A model generated the notes under the pieces. The model did no database searches and had not been told where the DNA came from. It saw only the letters and a list, made by a program, of their open reading frames with translations. A DNA stretch of 64,000 nt from contig NZ_CP150452.1 of the NCBI RefSeq assembly GCF_051307045.1, forward strand, positions 3,968,001 through 4,032,000. The letters are read 5' to 3'. The stretch is from Dryocola sp031988645. GTDB lineage: Bacteria > Pseudomonadota > Gammaproteobacteria > Enterobacterales > Enterobacteriaceae. The translations under genes were made by a program, and so were the position numbers. Shown piece by piece: positions 1 through 11,045 of this stretch (position 1 is the first letter of the stretch; every line of letters begins with the position of its first letter).

Positions 1-1121
<1,121 letters not shown>

Positions 1122-1494
1122 TCACAACCCGAAGATGTTTCACTTCAGATTATGAAAATTTGAGAGACTCGAACATATCGTAAACCCATTCTTTATTACG
1201 GAAGAATGAGACGACATGTCGTTTCAATTTTCAGCTTGTTCCGGATTTTTAAAGAGCAATATCTTAAAGCCGACTGTTACAGTCAGTTTTAAGATATTTT
1301 TTAGCGACACCTTTCACCTGTCACCAAGCAAGTGGCGTCCCCTAGGGGATTCGAACCCCTGTTGCCGCCGTGAAAGGGCGGAGTCCTAACCGCTAGACGA
1401 AGGGGACACTGAGTGTCGCGACTTCGCAGGCGCCTTGCTTCTTTACTTCTATCAGACAATCTGTGTGGGCACTGCGCGGGTTGTATCTTTAAGG
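1122..1494 (-). other. 16S-23S spacer of the first rrn operon
   Basis: The spacer holds one tRNA-Glu. Next to 23S (about 1122-1260) it is almost identical to the spacer of the second operon (one difference seen at 1142) and carries a boxA-like TGCTCTTTAA on the minus strand near 1250. Next to 16S (about 1450-1494) it again matches the second copy. Only the central tRNA part differs, the usual mosaic pattern of enterobacterial rrn spacers. Confidence 0.85.
1333..1407 (-). tRNA. gltV: tRNA-Glu (TTC anticodon)
   Basis: Read on the minus strand it begins GTCCCCTTCGTCTAG, has anticodon TTC in CCTTTCACGG, the T-loop GGTTCGAATCC, and ends with encoded CCA. The acceptor stem pairs fully. It sits in the 16S-23S spacer and is released from the rrn transcript. 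The symbol assumes the rrnE equivalent; the sequence alone cannot separate the rrn-linked Glu tRNAs. Confidence 0.95.
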
Positions 1495-3036
<1,542 letters not shown>

Positions 3037-3388
3037 AAAGCTTGATGTGCTTCAACCAGTGAAGCGGTGCTCAAAGATTACATTCACATAATTCACTAAT
3101 GAATTACTGTCTGGTCACTCTTCAAGACTTGATATTTTTTTGCACCCGGAGGTGCTGAGATATCAATCCTGCGAGTGCCCACACAGATTGTCTGATAAAT
3201 TGTTAAAGAGCAGTGCAATCAGCGGCGAAGCCTGCTGTTGCGAGGTGGCGTATATTACGCTTTCCTCTTTCAGAGTCAACCCTGAAATTCAGGATTTTTA
3301 ACTCTCATCGCCGCCGTTACTCTGTGATGTTGTTCACATGTTCCGTGTCGATGGAGGCGCATTATAGGGAGTTCTCTTCAGGCTGCAA
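3037..3388 (-). promoter_or_regulatory. rrn leader with tandem promoters P1 and P2 and boxA
   Basis: Minus-strand P1 has -35 TTGCAG (3383-3388), a 16-bp spacer and -10 TATAAT (3361-3366). P2 has -35 TTGACT (3274-3279), a 16-bp spacer and -10 TAATAT (3252-3257). The 16-bp spacers and GC-rich discriminators are typical of stringently controlled rrn promoters. The antitermination boxA TGCTCTTTAACA is at 3201-3212, followed by a boxC-like segment. The leader from about 3212 to the 16S is shared with the second rrn operon; upstream of it the two diverge. Confidence 0.9.
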
Positions 3389-3505
3389 CACTAAATTTGC
3401 AGTATTTTGACTGACTGCTGCATTCCACAGCAAAACCCCGCCTTATACCCGGTTGTGCACAAACTTATCCACAATTGTGCTTTGCACTGAAATTTCGCGA
3501 GCGTG

Positions 3506-3527
3506 ACGCAAACGTTTTCGCTACAAT
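3506..3527 (+). promoter_or_regulatory. PurR operator overlapping the purHD promoter
   Basis: ACGCAAACGTTTTCGC at 3506-3521 is a close match to the 16-bp PurR palindrome (centre AACGTT). It abuts a -10 hexamer TACAAT at 3522-3527. The -35 region is weak. In E. coli purHD is repressed by PurR with hypoxanthine or guanine through an operator in this position; the same control is inferred here. Confidence 0.8.
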
Positions 3528-3543
3528 ACGCCGCGATAAAAGG

Positions 3544-3602
3544 ACGCCCCGTTTTGGGGCGTTAGCTGAGTTTTACGATAAAAAAGAGAATTCAGCTAAC
3601 GC
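3544..3602 (+). promoter_or_regulatory. purH 5' leader with two overlapping hairpins
   Basis: Hairpin A pairs ACGCCCC (3544-3550) with GGGGCGT (3556-3562) around a GTTTT loop. Hairpin B pairs GCGTTAGCTGA (3559-3569) with TCAGCTAACGC (3592-3602). They share bases 3559-3562, so both cannot form completely. Neither is followed by a good T-run. Whether they act as an attenuator, stabilise the mRNA or do nothing is not known from the sequence. Confidence 0.55.
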
Positions 3603-3638
3603 TCTTCTATATGCGAACCAAAGCTAAGGGATCAAACC

Positions 3639-5228
3639 ATGCAACAACGCCGTCCTGTACGCCGCGCTCTGCTCAGTGTTTCTGACAAAGCCGGTATCGT
3701 CGAATTCGCCCAGGCACTCTCCCAACGCGGCGTGGAGCTGCTCTCAACGGGCGGCACCGCTCGCCTGCTGGCTGACGCTGGCCTACCGGTGACCGAAGTC
3801 TCTGACTACACCGGTTTCCCGGAAATGATGGACGGACGCGTCAAAACCTTGCATCCAAAAGTACACGGCGGCATTCTGGGCCGTCGCGGCCAGGACGATG
3901 CCATCATGGCCGAACACGCCATCTCCGCAATCGATATGGTTGTCGTTAACCTCTACCCGTTTGCACAGACCGTTGCCCGCGAAGGCTGCTCTCTTGAAGA
4001 CGCGGTTGAGAATATCGATATCGGCGGCCCGACAATGGTGCGCTCCGCGGCGAAGAACCATAAAGACGTCGCCATCGTGGTGAAGAGCGGCGACTATCAG
4101 GCGATTATCGCCGAGCTGGACGCCAACGAAGGCTCGCTGACTTTAGAAACCCGCTTCGACCTCGCCATTAAAGCCTTCGAGCACACCGCCGCTTACGACA
4201 GCACGATCGCCAACTACTTTGGCAGCCTGGTTCCCGCCTATCACGGCGAAAGCAAAGAGCCCTCTGGCCGCTTCCCGCGCACGCTGAATCTGAACTTCAT
4301 TAAGAAGCAGGATATGCGCTATGGCGAAAACAGCCACCAGCAGGCCGCCTTCTATATAGAAGAAGAAATTAAAGAAGCCTCTGTCGCCACCGCCACCCAG
4401 GTTCAGGGCAAAGCGCTTTCCTATAACAACATCGCCGATACCGACGCCGCGCTGGAATGCGTGAAAGAGTTCAGCGAGCCTGCCTGTGTCATCGTGAAGC
4501 ACGCCAACCCTTGCGGCGTGGCGGTTAGCGATTCTCTGCTTGATGCCTATGACCGCGCGTACAAAACCGATCCTACCTCGGCGTTTGGCGGCATTATCGC
4601 CTTTAACCGCGAGCTGGACGCGCAAACCGCCCAGGCTATTATCTCCCGCCAGTTCGTAGAAGTGATTATCGCCCCTTCCGCGAGTGAAGAAGCGCTGAAG
4701 ATTACCGCGGCGAAACAAAACGTCCGCGTTCTGACCTGCGGCCGGTGGCAGCAGCGTGTTCCGGGCCTGGACTTCAAACGCGTAAACGGCGGCCTGCTGG
4801 TGCAGGATCGCGACCTGGGCATGGTTGCGGCAGCGGACCTGCGCGTAGTCAGCAAGCGCCAGCCAACCGAGCAGGAGCTGCGCGACGCGCTGTTCTGCTG
4901 GAAGGTTGCTAAGTTTGTTAAGTCCAACGCTATCGTTTATGCCCGTGAGAATATGACTATTGGCATAGGCGCCGGCCAGATGAGCCGCGTTTATTCCGCT
5001 AAAATTGCCGGTATCAAAGCGGGCGACGAAGGCCTGGAAGTGAAAGGCTCAGCGATGGCGTCCGACGCTTTCTTCCCGTTCCGCGATGGTATTGACGCCG
5101 CGGCCGCCGTCGGCGTGAGCTGCGTGATCCAGCCTGGCGGTTCGATCCGCGATGACGAAGTGATCGCCGCGGCCGACGAACATGGGATCGCCATGATCTT
5201 CACCGACATGCGCCACTTCCGCCATTAA
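3639..5228 (+). CDS. purH: Bifunctional AICAR transformylase / IMP cyclohydrolase PurH
   Basis: 529 aa, the E. coli length. It performs the last two steps of IMP synthesis: 10-formyl-THF-dependent formylation of AICAR, then ring closure to IMP. The N-terminal MGS-like cyclohydrolase domain (about 1-200) carries the KTLHPKVHGG motif near residue 69. The C-terminal transformylase domain carries the catalytic Lys-His pair in VKHANPCG at 287-288. The start has TAAGGG 8-13 bases upstream. It is first in a purHD operon behind a PurR box and divergent from the rrn operon, as at E. coli rrnE. The frame is intact. Confidence 0.98.
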   Translation: MQQRRPVRRALLSVSDKAGIVEFAQALSQRGVELLSTGGTARLLADAGLPVTEVSDYTGFPEMMDGRVKTLHPKVHGGILGRRGQDDAIMAEHAISAIDMVVVNLYPFAQTVAREGCSLEDAVENIDIGGPTMVRSAAKNHKDVAIVVKSGDYQAIIAELDANEGSLTLETRFDLAIKAFEHTAAYDSTIANYFGSLVPAYHGESKEPSGRFPRTLNLNFIKKQDMRYGENSHQQAAFYIEEEIKEASVATATQVQGKALSYNNIADTDAALECVKEFSEPACVIVKHANPCGVAVSDSLLDAYDRAYKTDPTSAFGGIIAFNRELDAQTAQAIISRQFVEVIIAPSASEEALKITAAKQNVRVLTCGRWQQRVPGLDFKRVNGGLLVQDRDLGMVAAADLRVVSKRQPTEQELRDALFCWKVAKFVKSNAIVYARENMTIGIGAGQMSRVYSAKIAGIKAGDEGLEVKGSAMASDAFFPFRDGIDAAAAVGVSCVIQPGGSIRDDEVIAAADEHGIAMIFTDMRHFRH

Positions 5229-5244
5229 TCCGGAGCCTTAACGA

Positions 5245-6538
5245 ATGAAAGTTTTAGTGATTGGTAACGGCGGGCGCGAACACGCGCTGGCCTGGAAAGC
5301 GTCGCAGTCGCCGCTGGTCAGCACCGTGTTTGTCGCACCGGGCAACGCAGGCACGGCGCTTGAGCCGGCTTTGCAAAACGTCGCTATCGGCGCGACGGAT
5401 ATCCCCGCCCTGCTCAGCTTTGCGCAAAACGAAAAAATCGACCTGACGATCGTCGGTCCGGAAGCGCCGCTGGTTATCGGCGTGGTTGATGCTTTCCGTG
5501 CCGCCGGCCTGCAGATCTTCGGCCCCACCAAAGGCGCCGCGCAGCTGGAAGGTTCTAAAGCCTTCACCAAGGATTTCTTAGCCCGCCATAAAATCCCTAC
5601 TGCCGAATACCAGAACTTTACCGAAGTGGAGCCGGCGCTGGCCTACGTGCGTGAAAAAGGCGCGCCGATCGTCATCAAGGCGGACGGCCTGGCCGCGGGC
5701 AAAGGCGTTATCGTGGCGATGACGCTGGAAGAGGGCCGAAGCCGCCGTTAACGATATGCTGGCCGGCAACGCGTTTGGCGACGCCGGTCACCGCATCGTG
5801 GTGGAAGAGTTTCTCGACGGCGAGGAAGCCAGCTTTATCGTAATGGTCGACGGTGAGAATGTGCTGCCGATGGCGACCAGCCAGGATCACAAACGCGTAG
5901 GCGACGGCGATACCGGCCCGAACACCGGCGGCATGGGCGCTTACTCCCCGGCGCCGGTCGTCACCGATGAAGTTCACCAGCGGGCGATGGATTTGGTTAT
6001 CTGGCCGACCGTGCGCGGCATGGCGGCGGAAGGCAATACCTATACCGGCTTTCTGTATGCGGGGCTGATGATCGATAAGCAGGGCAATCCTAAAGTTATC
6101 GAATTTAACTGCCGCTTCGGCGATCCGGAAACGCAGCCTATCATGCTGCGTCTGCGCTCCGATCTGGTTGAGCTATGTCTCGCCGCCTGCGATAGCAGGC
6201 TCAATAAGGTCACGTCAAAGTGGGACGAGCGTCCTTCGCTGGGCGTGGTTATGGCCGCGGGCGGCTATCCGGCGGATTACCGTACCGGTGATGTGATCCA
6301 CGGTCTGCCGCTCGAAGAAGTGGCCGATGGCAAAGTCTTCCACGCCGGCACCACACTGCGTGAAGACGATATGGTGACCACCAGCGGCGGCCGCGTGCTG
6401 TGCGTAACGGCGCTTGGCGATACCGTAGCCCAGGCCCAGCAGCGCGCCTACGAGCTGATGAAGGATATTCACTGGGAGGGCAGTTTTAGCCGTTCGGACA
6501 TTGGCTATCGCGCCATTGCGCGTGAAAACGCGAAGTAA
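5245..6538 (+). CDS. purD: Phosphoribosylamine-glycine ligase PurD (frame broken by one extra G)
   Basis: GAR synthetase, the ATP-grasp enzyme joining phosphoribosylamine and glycine in purine synthesis. The N-terminus has VIGNGGREHALAWK and the ATP-binding loop has DGLAAGKGV. The frame is interrupted at 5733-5737 where GAGGCCGAA reads GAGGGCCGAA; the first frame stops at 5751 and homology resumes at once in the next frame. Removing one G gives 430 codons before the stop, close to the E. coli 429. It starts 16 bases after purH. Being required for purine prototrophy, the indel is more likely a sequence error than a mutation. Confidence 0.93.
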
Positions 6539-6555
6539 CGCCGAACGCTGACGAC

Positions 6556-6580
6556 AAACCGCCCGCGTGGCGGTTTTTTT
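6556..6580 (+). terminator. purHD terminator
   Basis: AAACCGCC (6556-6563) pairs with GGCGGTTT around CGCGT and is followed by a run of seven T. It lies 17 bases after the purD stop and just before the end of the convergent yjaH, so it ends the purHD transcript. Confidence 0.9.
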
Positions 6581-6584
6581 ATGG

Positions 6585-7283
6585 TCAGAACTCGGCGGGC
6601 CTAGGCTGCCAGGAACAGAAATCCTGATTCGCCACCAGCAGGAGCTGTGAGCCTTCCGGCGCTTCCAGCCAGGCAATGCTCACCTCCAGCGACGAATGGC
6701 TCTGGCGACGCGCTATATGGCTCAGGGAAGGGTTATCCAGCTTCGGCCTGAAGGTTTCTCCTTCGCAGGTCGTTACCGTGCCATCACGGTGCCATCTTCC
6801 CTGCCGCAGCACCACTTTCCCGATACGCAACGCTTCGCTGGTCTCCCTCGTGCGGGCGGCCTGATACTGATACAAGGCTATCTGCTCTTTAGAAAGCTGC
6901 TGTTTCTGGCCGTTAACTTCGCGCTGCATAAAGCTCAGCTCGCCGCTATCGTCAAAACGCACTTTGCTATGTTCGGGCGGTTCGCCCTGGATGTTCTGTT
7001 CGATAAAGACCAGGCTGTCGCCCTGCCAGCGGTATTCGTTCGTGGTGGTCGCCCCGTTTCCATACGGGCTAAACGCCGTCAGCATATGTACCGAGCTATC
7101 GCTGTTGTCTTTACGCCAGATGCGCACCACGCCCTGGTCTGCTACGTAGCCGCTGGCGGTGAAAGGAGGGAGTTTATTACTGCTACAGGCGGTGAGCAGC
7201 AGCGCGCCGGTCAACGCCACCAGCGGACGCCAGACAGACAAAAGGGGCGAAAACGCCCCTCTGCTAAAACTGTTCACCGACAC
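6585..7283 (-). CDS. yjaH: YjaH family (DUF1481) putative lipoprotein
   Basis: 232 aa from a GTG start, close to the E. coli YjaH length as I recall it; function unknown. A signal segment ends in the lipobox-like LLTAC with Cys33, followed by SSNK, so an envelope lipoprotein is likely. The start is uncertain: the GTG is 8 bases after the hupA stop and the first 15 codons contain the hupA terminator hairpin; an internal TTG at 7241 would give an 18-residue signal before the Cys. In K-12 the zraPSR genes lie between yjaH and purD; here purD follows directly. Confidence 0.8.
   Translation of the reverse strand: MSVNSFSRGAFSPLLSVWRPLVALTGALLLTACSSNKLPPFTASGYVADQGVVRIWRKDNSDSSVHMLTAFSPYGNGATTTNEYRWQGDSLVFIEQNIQGEPPEHSKVRFDDSGELSFMQREVNGQKQQLSKEQIALYQYQAARTRETSEALRIGKVVLRQGRWHRDGTVTTCEGETFRPKLDNPSLSHIARRQSHSSLEVSIAWLEAPEGSQLLLVANQDFCSWQPRPAEF
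7238..7262 (-). terminator. hupA terminator, inside the yjaH N-terminal codons
   Basis: On the minus strand AGGGGCG and CGCCCCT (7243-7260 overall) form a stem with a TTTT loop, followed by TTTTG. It lies about 30 bases after the hupA stop. It overlaps the annotated 5' end of yjaH, so read-through into yjaH should be limited. Confidence 0.75.
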
Positions 7284-7290
7284 GCGTAGC

Positions 7291-7563
7291 TTACTTAACC
7301 GCGTCTTTCAGTGCTTTACCAGAAACAAATGCCGGCACGTTAGCTGCGGCGATTTTGATTTCTTTACCGGTCTGCGGGTTGCGGCCAGTGCGCTCAGCAC
7401 GGTGGTTCACTTTGAAGGTACCGAAACCAACCAGTTGTACAGCATCACCTTCTTTCAGAGACTCAGTAATTGCAGCCAGAGTGGATTCCAGAGCAGCTTT
7501 AGCCTGTACTTTAGACAGGTCAGCCTTGTCAGCAATTACATCAATCAGTTGAGTCTTGTTCAT
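7291..7563 (-). CDS. hupA: DNA-binding protein HU-alpha
   Basis: 90 aa, full length. HU-alpha forms homodimers or heterodimers with HU-beta and bends and compacts nucleoid DNA. It starts MNKTQLIDVIADKA, has the conserved VGFGTF core and the DNA-binding beta-arm GRNPQTGKEI at about 61-70, where the Pro intercalates. A Shine-Dalgarno AAGGATAA precedes the ATG. The gene is separated from yjaG by about 190 bases of leader and followed by its own terminator. Confidence 0.98.
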   Translation of the reverse strand: MNKTQLIDVIADKADLSKVQAKAALESTLAAITESLKEGDAVQLVGFGTFKVNHRAERTGRNPQTGKEIKIAAANVPAFVSGKALKDAVK

Positions 7564-7749
7564 AAGTTATCCTTACAATGTGTTTATCGCTTGCTAAGCA
7601 TCGAGTGCGACGGAAATGCCTGAAAAGCACTCTCCTGCATACACGCACCGATAGCCACTTTTTTTCGCCCCACAAATGTAGACCAGACGGGGGGCTAATT
7701 GGAAGCCTTCAGGCCCTACAAATCAGACTGTACGTCACGTTTTATTGTC

Positions 7750-8340
7750 TTACTGCTGCAAATTTATACCGATATTGCTGCTTCCGGCCTCGCGAAGGTC
7801 CGCGCGTAATCCTTTGATCAGTTCAATATCGCGTTCTTCGCAGTCGGCCAGCAGGCGGAAAATTTCCCACTGAATGTCCCATTCCTCTTCCACAACCGGG
7901 TTGGCCCGCAGCTCTTCGTCGGTCATTTCACGACCGGCCTGAGTCATTTCGAGCATCGCGACGGTGGTGATGGAGGTTTTACTCACCTCGATGGCGTGCT
8001 CCAGGGTTTCTCCTGAAAGACGCGAGTGAAGTAATTCACTGAGCGCCACGCACGCATCGATAGCCGGGTAGACGCCGTAAATATCATAGTCGTCCGCGGA
8101 AGGAATCGCCTCTTCGAGCTTTTCAAGCTGGCTGTCAAAGTTCACCTTCGCGTCTTTTACGATAAGCGTCTCCCAGATGAGATCGACGATACGACGGTAA
8201 AGCTGGGCATCGCCAAAGCCCGTTTGCTGGCAGAACATGGCGTAGTTTGGGTACATGCGCTCGCATAAAGAGGCCATGAAGGTGACGTGCTGCCAGCTTT
8301 CAAGCCTCTCCAGACGCAAATGAATGGGGTTTTGTAGCAT
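7750..8340 (-). CDS. yjaG: YjaG family protein (DUF416)
   Basis: 196 aa, the usual size for this enterobacterial family of unknown function. It is a largely helical, acidic cytoplasmic protein without signal peptide or membrane segment, starting MLQNPIHLRLERLE. Its position between nfi and hupA is the same as in E. coli. No catalytic motif is apparent. Confidence 0.92.
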   Translation of the reverse strand: MLQNPIHLRLERLESWQHVTFMASLCERMYPNYAMFCQQTGFGDAQLYRRIVDLIWETLIVKDAKVNFDSQLEKLEEAIPSADDYDIYGVYPAIDACVALSELLHSRLSGETLEHAIEVSKTSITTVAMLEMTQAGREMTDEELRANPVVEEEWDIQWEIFRLLADCEERDIELIKGLRADLREAGSSNIGINLQQ

Positions 8341-8383
8341 AACGATGTCTCAAAGACGGGAAATTAGCGGCAGTTTACCCTAA

Positions 8384-9055
8384 TCACCCCTGAATTGCTT
8401 GCCAGCGCGCGAAAGCAGGACGGCCCGATGCAACGGCATCCGCCCAGCGTGTAGGCTCCGGTAAACGGTAACCCGCCATGCATCGCTGCACCCACAGCAG
8501 CGCCGTGTCGACGCTTACCCGGTGTCCGGTAGCCACGAAGAGGGGGTTGCAGCGTTTTTTGCTGCGCCAGACCCAGGCCAGCTGCTCGCCCTTATCGATA
8601 AGCGGCCGCTTCTCCCCGACCTCATCGCCCAGCGGCTCAAAGCGCCCGCACAGCCGCTTTTTGGCGACGCCGATGGTCGGCACATCCACCAGCAGCCCAA
8701 AATGGCTGGCGACGCCGAGGCGGCGCGGGTGCGAGATGCCGTGACCGTCGACAAAGAGTAAATCGGGTTTGCGGGACAGCATCTCCCAGGCAGCCAGCAG
8801 CGCCGGGTATTCACGGAATGACAGGAAGCCGGGGATATAAGGCATAGTGGTGGCGATACGCGCCACCTTGTACTCCACCAGCTCAAGGGAAGGATATTTC
8901 AGCAGCACGATAGCGGCGCGCGTTACCTCGCCGCCCTGTTCAAACCCGACATCGGCTCCGGCAATAAACGCCGGAGGATCGACGTCAAAACGATCCTCGC
9001 GGATCACACTTGAAGCCAGTTCGATCTGTTGCTGACGTAGCGCTGCGAGATCCAT
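8384..9055 (-). CDS. nfi: Endonuclease V
   Basis: 223 aa from MDLAALRQQQ, the E. coli length; an upstream ATG in frame would add 62 unrelated residues and is rejected. Endonuclease V nicks DNA one base 3' of deoxyinosine from adenine deamination. The catalytic Asp35 lies in GADVGFE, and the second acidic site in FVDGHGISHPR. It starts 13 bases after the hemE stop and is probably cotranscribed with hemE. Confidence 0.97.
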   Translation of the reverse strand: MDLAALRQQQIELASSVIREDRFDVDPPAFIAGADVGFEQGGEVTRAAIVLLKYPSLELVEYKVARIATTMPYIPGFLSFREYPALLAAWEMLSRKPDLLFVDGHGISHPRRLGVASHFGLLVDVPTIGVAKKRLCGRFEPLGDEVGEKRPLIDKGEQLAWVWRSKKRCNPLFVATGHRVSVDTALLWVQRCMAGYRLPEPTRWADAVASGRPAFARWQAIQG

Positions 9056-9068
9056 TCCCTCTCCTTTT

Positions 9069-10133
9069 TTACTGATGATAGGGCGCTGACAGGCGGTGAA
9101 CCGCCTCAACAAACGCACCCGCGTGTTCCGGCGGCACGTCCTGATGAATGCCGTGGCCGAGGTTAAAGACGTGCCCCTCGCCCTTGCCGAACCCTTGCAG
9201 AATGCCAGCAACCTCTTCTTCGATTCTGGCAGGTGGAGCATAAAGCATAGACGGGTCCATATTTCCCTGCAGCGCGACTTTGTGTCCTACGCGACGGCGG
9301 GCGTCGGCGATATCCGTTGTCCAGTCGAGGCCCAGCGCGTCGCAGCCGGTCTGCGCCATGGCCTCCAGCCACTGTCCGCCGCCTTTGGTGAACAGCGTTA
9401 CCGGCACGCGGCGGCCTTCGTTTTCACGCAGCAGGCCGTCGACAATTTTATGCATGTAATACAAAGAGAACTGCTGATAGTCGCGCCCGGTCAGCACGCC
9501 GCCCCAGGTATCGAAAATCATCACCGACTGCGCGCCCGCTTTGATCTGCGCGTTCAGGTACAGCGTGACGCTTTGCGCCAGCTTATCAAGCAGCAGATGC
9601 AGCGCCTGCGGATCGGCGTACATCATCTTTTTGATAACGGTAAAAGCCTTGCTGCTGCCGCCTTCAACCATGTAGGTCGCAAGCGTCCATGGGCTACCGG
9701 AGAAGCCTATCAGCGGCACCTGCCCCGCCAGATTTTTACGGATGGTGCGCACCGCGTTCATCACGTAGCCCAGCTCGTCTTCCGGATCGGGAATCGGCAG
9801 TTTTTCCACGTCGGCACGGCTGGCGATCGGCGAGGTAAAACGCGGCCCCTCGCCCGCTTCGAAATAGAGGCCAAGCCCCATCGCGTCCGGCACGGTGAGG
9901 ATATCAGAGAAGAGGATCGCCGCATCCAGGGCGTAACGACGCAGCGGCTGCAGGGTGACTTCGCAGGCCAGCTCGGCGTTTTTACACAGCGACATAAAAT
10001 CGCCGGCCTGCGCGCGGGTGGCCTTGTACTCCGGCAGATAGCGTCCCGCCTGTCTCATCATCCATACCGGCGTGATATCCACGGGCTGGCGCTGCAGGGC
10101 GCGGAGGTAACGATCGTTCTTCAGTTCAGTCAT
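9069..10133 (-). CDS. hemE: Uroporphyrinogen decarboxylase
   Basis: 354 aa from MTELKNDRYLR, chosen because AAGGA is about 10 bases upstream of this ATG; an ATG three codons earlier lies too close. It decarboxylates the four acetates of uroporphyrinogen III to give coproporphyrinogen III in heme synthesis. Family signature RQAGRYLPEY is at 28-37, and the active-site Asp is in the FSDILTVPDAMG segment. It lies between nudC and nfi as in E. coli. The frame is intact. Confidence 0.97.
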   Translation of the reverse strand: MTELKNDRYLRALQRQPVDITPVWMMRQAGRYLPEYKATRAQAGDFMSLCKNAELACEVTLQPLRRYALDAAILFSDILTVPDAMGLGLYFEAGEGPRFTSPIASRADVEKLPIPDPEDELGYVMNAVRTIRKNLAGQVPLIGFSGSPWTLATYMVEGGSSKAFTVIKKMMYADPQALHLLLDKLAQSVTLYLNAQIKAGAQSVMIFDTWGGVLTGRDYQQFSLYYMHKIVDGLLRENEGRRVPVTLFTKGGGQWLEAMAQTGCDALGLDWTTDIADARRRVGHKVALQGNMDPSMLYAPPARIEEEVAGILQGFGKGEGHVFNLGHGIHQDVPPEHAGAFVEAVHRLSAPYHQ

Positions 10134-10174
10134 TTTTTGCATTTCCTTTGGCTGTATGCGGCCAGTTTACCACG

Positions 10175-10948
10175 TCATTCGTACTCTGCCCGACAGGCGG
10201 CGACGGTGTCCTCAATCAATCGCCGCGCCACGGTGCCCGCCGCCGGGATCAGGGGTAACTGGTCGTAGCGATACCACTGCGCGTCTATCAACTCTTTAGG
10301 ATCGATTTTAATGTCGCCGCTGTGGTATTCCGCCGTAAACGCCGTCATCAGCGACTGCGGGAACGGCCAGGGCTGCGAGGTTACATAACGCAGGTTTTTC
10401 ACCCGTATATTGCTCTCCTCCATCACCTCACGCGCAACGGCCTGTTCAAGAGTTTCGCCAACTTCCACAAAGCCGGCCAGCACGGTATAAACGCCGTTGC
10501 GGTGGCGGGTATGCTGGGCGAGCAGGATATGATCGTCCCGACGTATCGCCACGATAATGCAGGGCGCGATTTGCGGGTAATAGCGTTCGCGGCAATGGCT
10601 GCACAGCATGGCCCATTCGGTTTTGCTTGCGTGCATCTCGTGTCCGCAGTAGCCGCAAAACTTATGGGAACGATAGAATTCGGCAAGCTGCACGCCGCGT
10701 CCTGCCAGCTGGAAAAGGCCCACGTCCCGATCGATAACCTGCCGCACCGAGCCCATATCCTGGCGGCGGTTCTGCCGAATCAGCCAGACCGGTTCGCCTT
10801 CCCACTCGCCAATCTGCCTGCCGTCGGCGCCGTCGAGCTGAAAATCCGCGGCCGCGCCGAAAGGCAGCTCGCCTTGCGGCAACCATAATTTTTGCTCATG
10901 GCTGACGATAAACCAGCCGTGGTCTGATTTTTGAATTACACGTTCCAT
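10175..10948 (-). CDS. nudC: NADH pyrophosphatase / NAD-RNA decapping hydrolase NudC
   Basis: 257 aa from MERVIQKSDHG, the E. coli length. It hydrolyses NAD(H) to NMN(H) and AMP and removes 5'-NAD caps from RNA. A zinc ribbon (CGYC and CSHC) is followed by the Nudix box GFVEVGETLEQAVAREVMEE and the NudC-specific SQPWPFPQS. It is divergent from rsd. An in-frame ATG four codons upstream is possible but does not match the family start. Confidence 0.97.
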   Translation of the reverse strand: MERVIQKSDHGWFIVSHEQKLWLPQGELPFGAAADFQLDGADGRQIGEWEGEPVWLIRQNRRQDMGSVRQVIDRDVGLFQLAGRGVQLAEFYRSHKFCGYCGHEMHASKTEWAMLCSHCRERYYPQIAPCIIVAIRRDDHILLAQHTRHRNGVYTVLAGFVEVGETLEQAVAREVMEESNIRVKNLRYVTSQPWPFPQSLMTAFTAEYHSGDIKIDPKELIDAQWYRYDQLPLIPAAGTVARRLIEDTVAACRAEYE

Positions 10949-11045
10949 AACCTGGTGCACATCCCCCTGGACACTGGTATAAACAATAGTCGTTAGATTT
11001 TTTTGGGTACGTTTGCGTTAAATCTTATAACTCACGGAGTCAATC

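Noticed and set aside
6585..6610. A GGCC indel at the end of yjaH (GGGCC at 6597-6601)
   Set aside because: Removing one base would run the frame through the purD terminator, while the present length agrees with the family, so this GGGCC looks genuine.
9096..10268. 390-aa open frame antisense to hemE
   Set aside because: It is a shadow of hemE and the end of nudC, with no recognisable domain.
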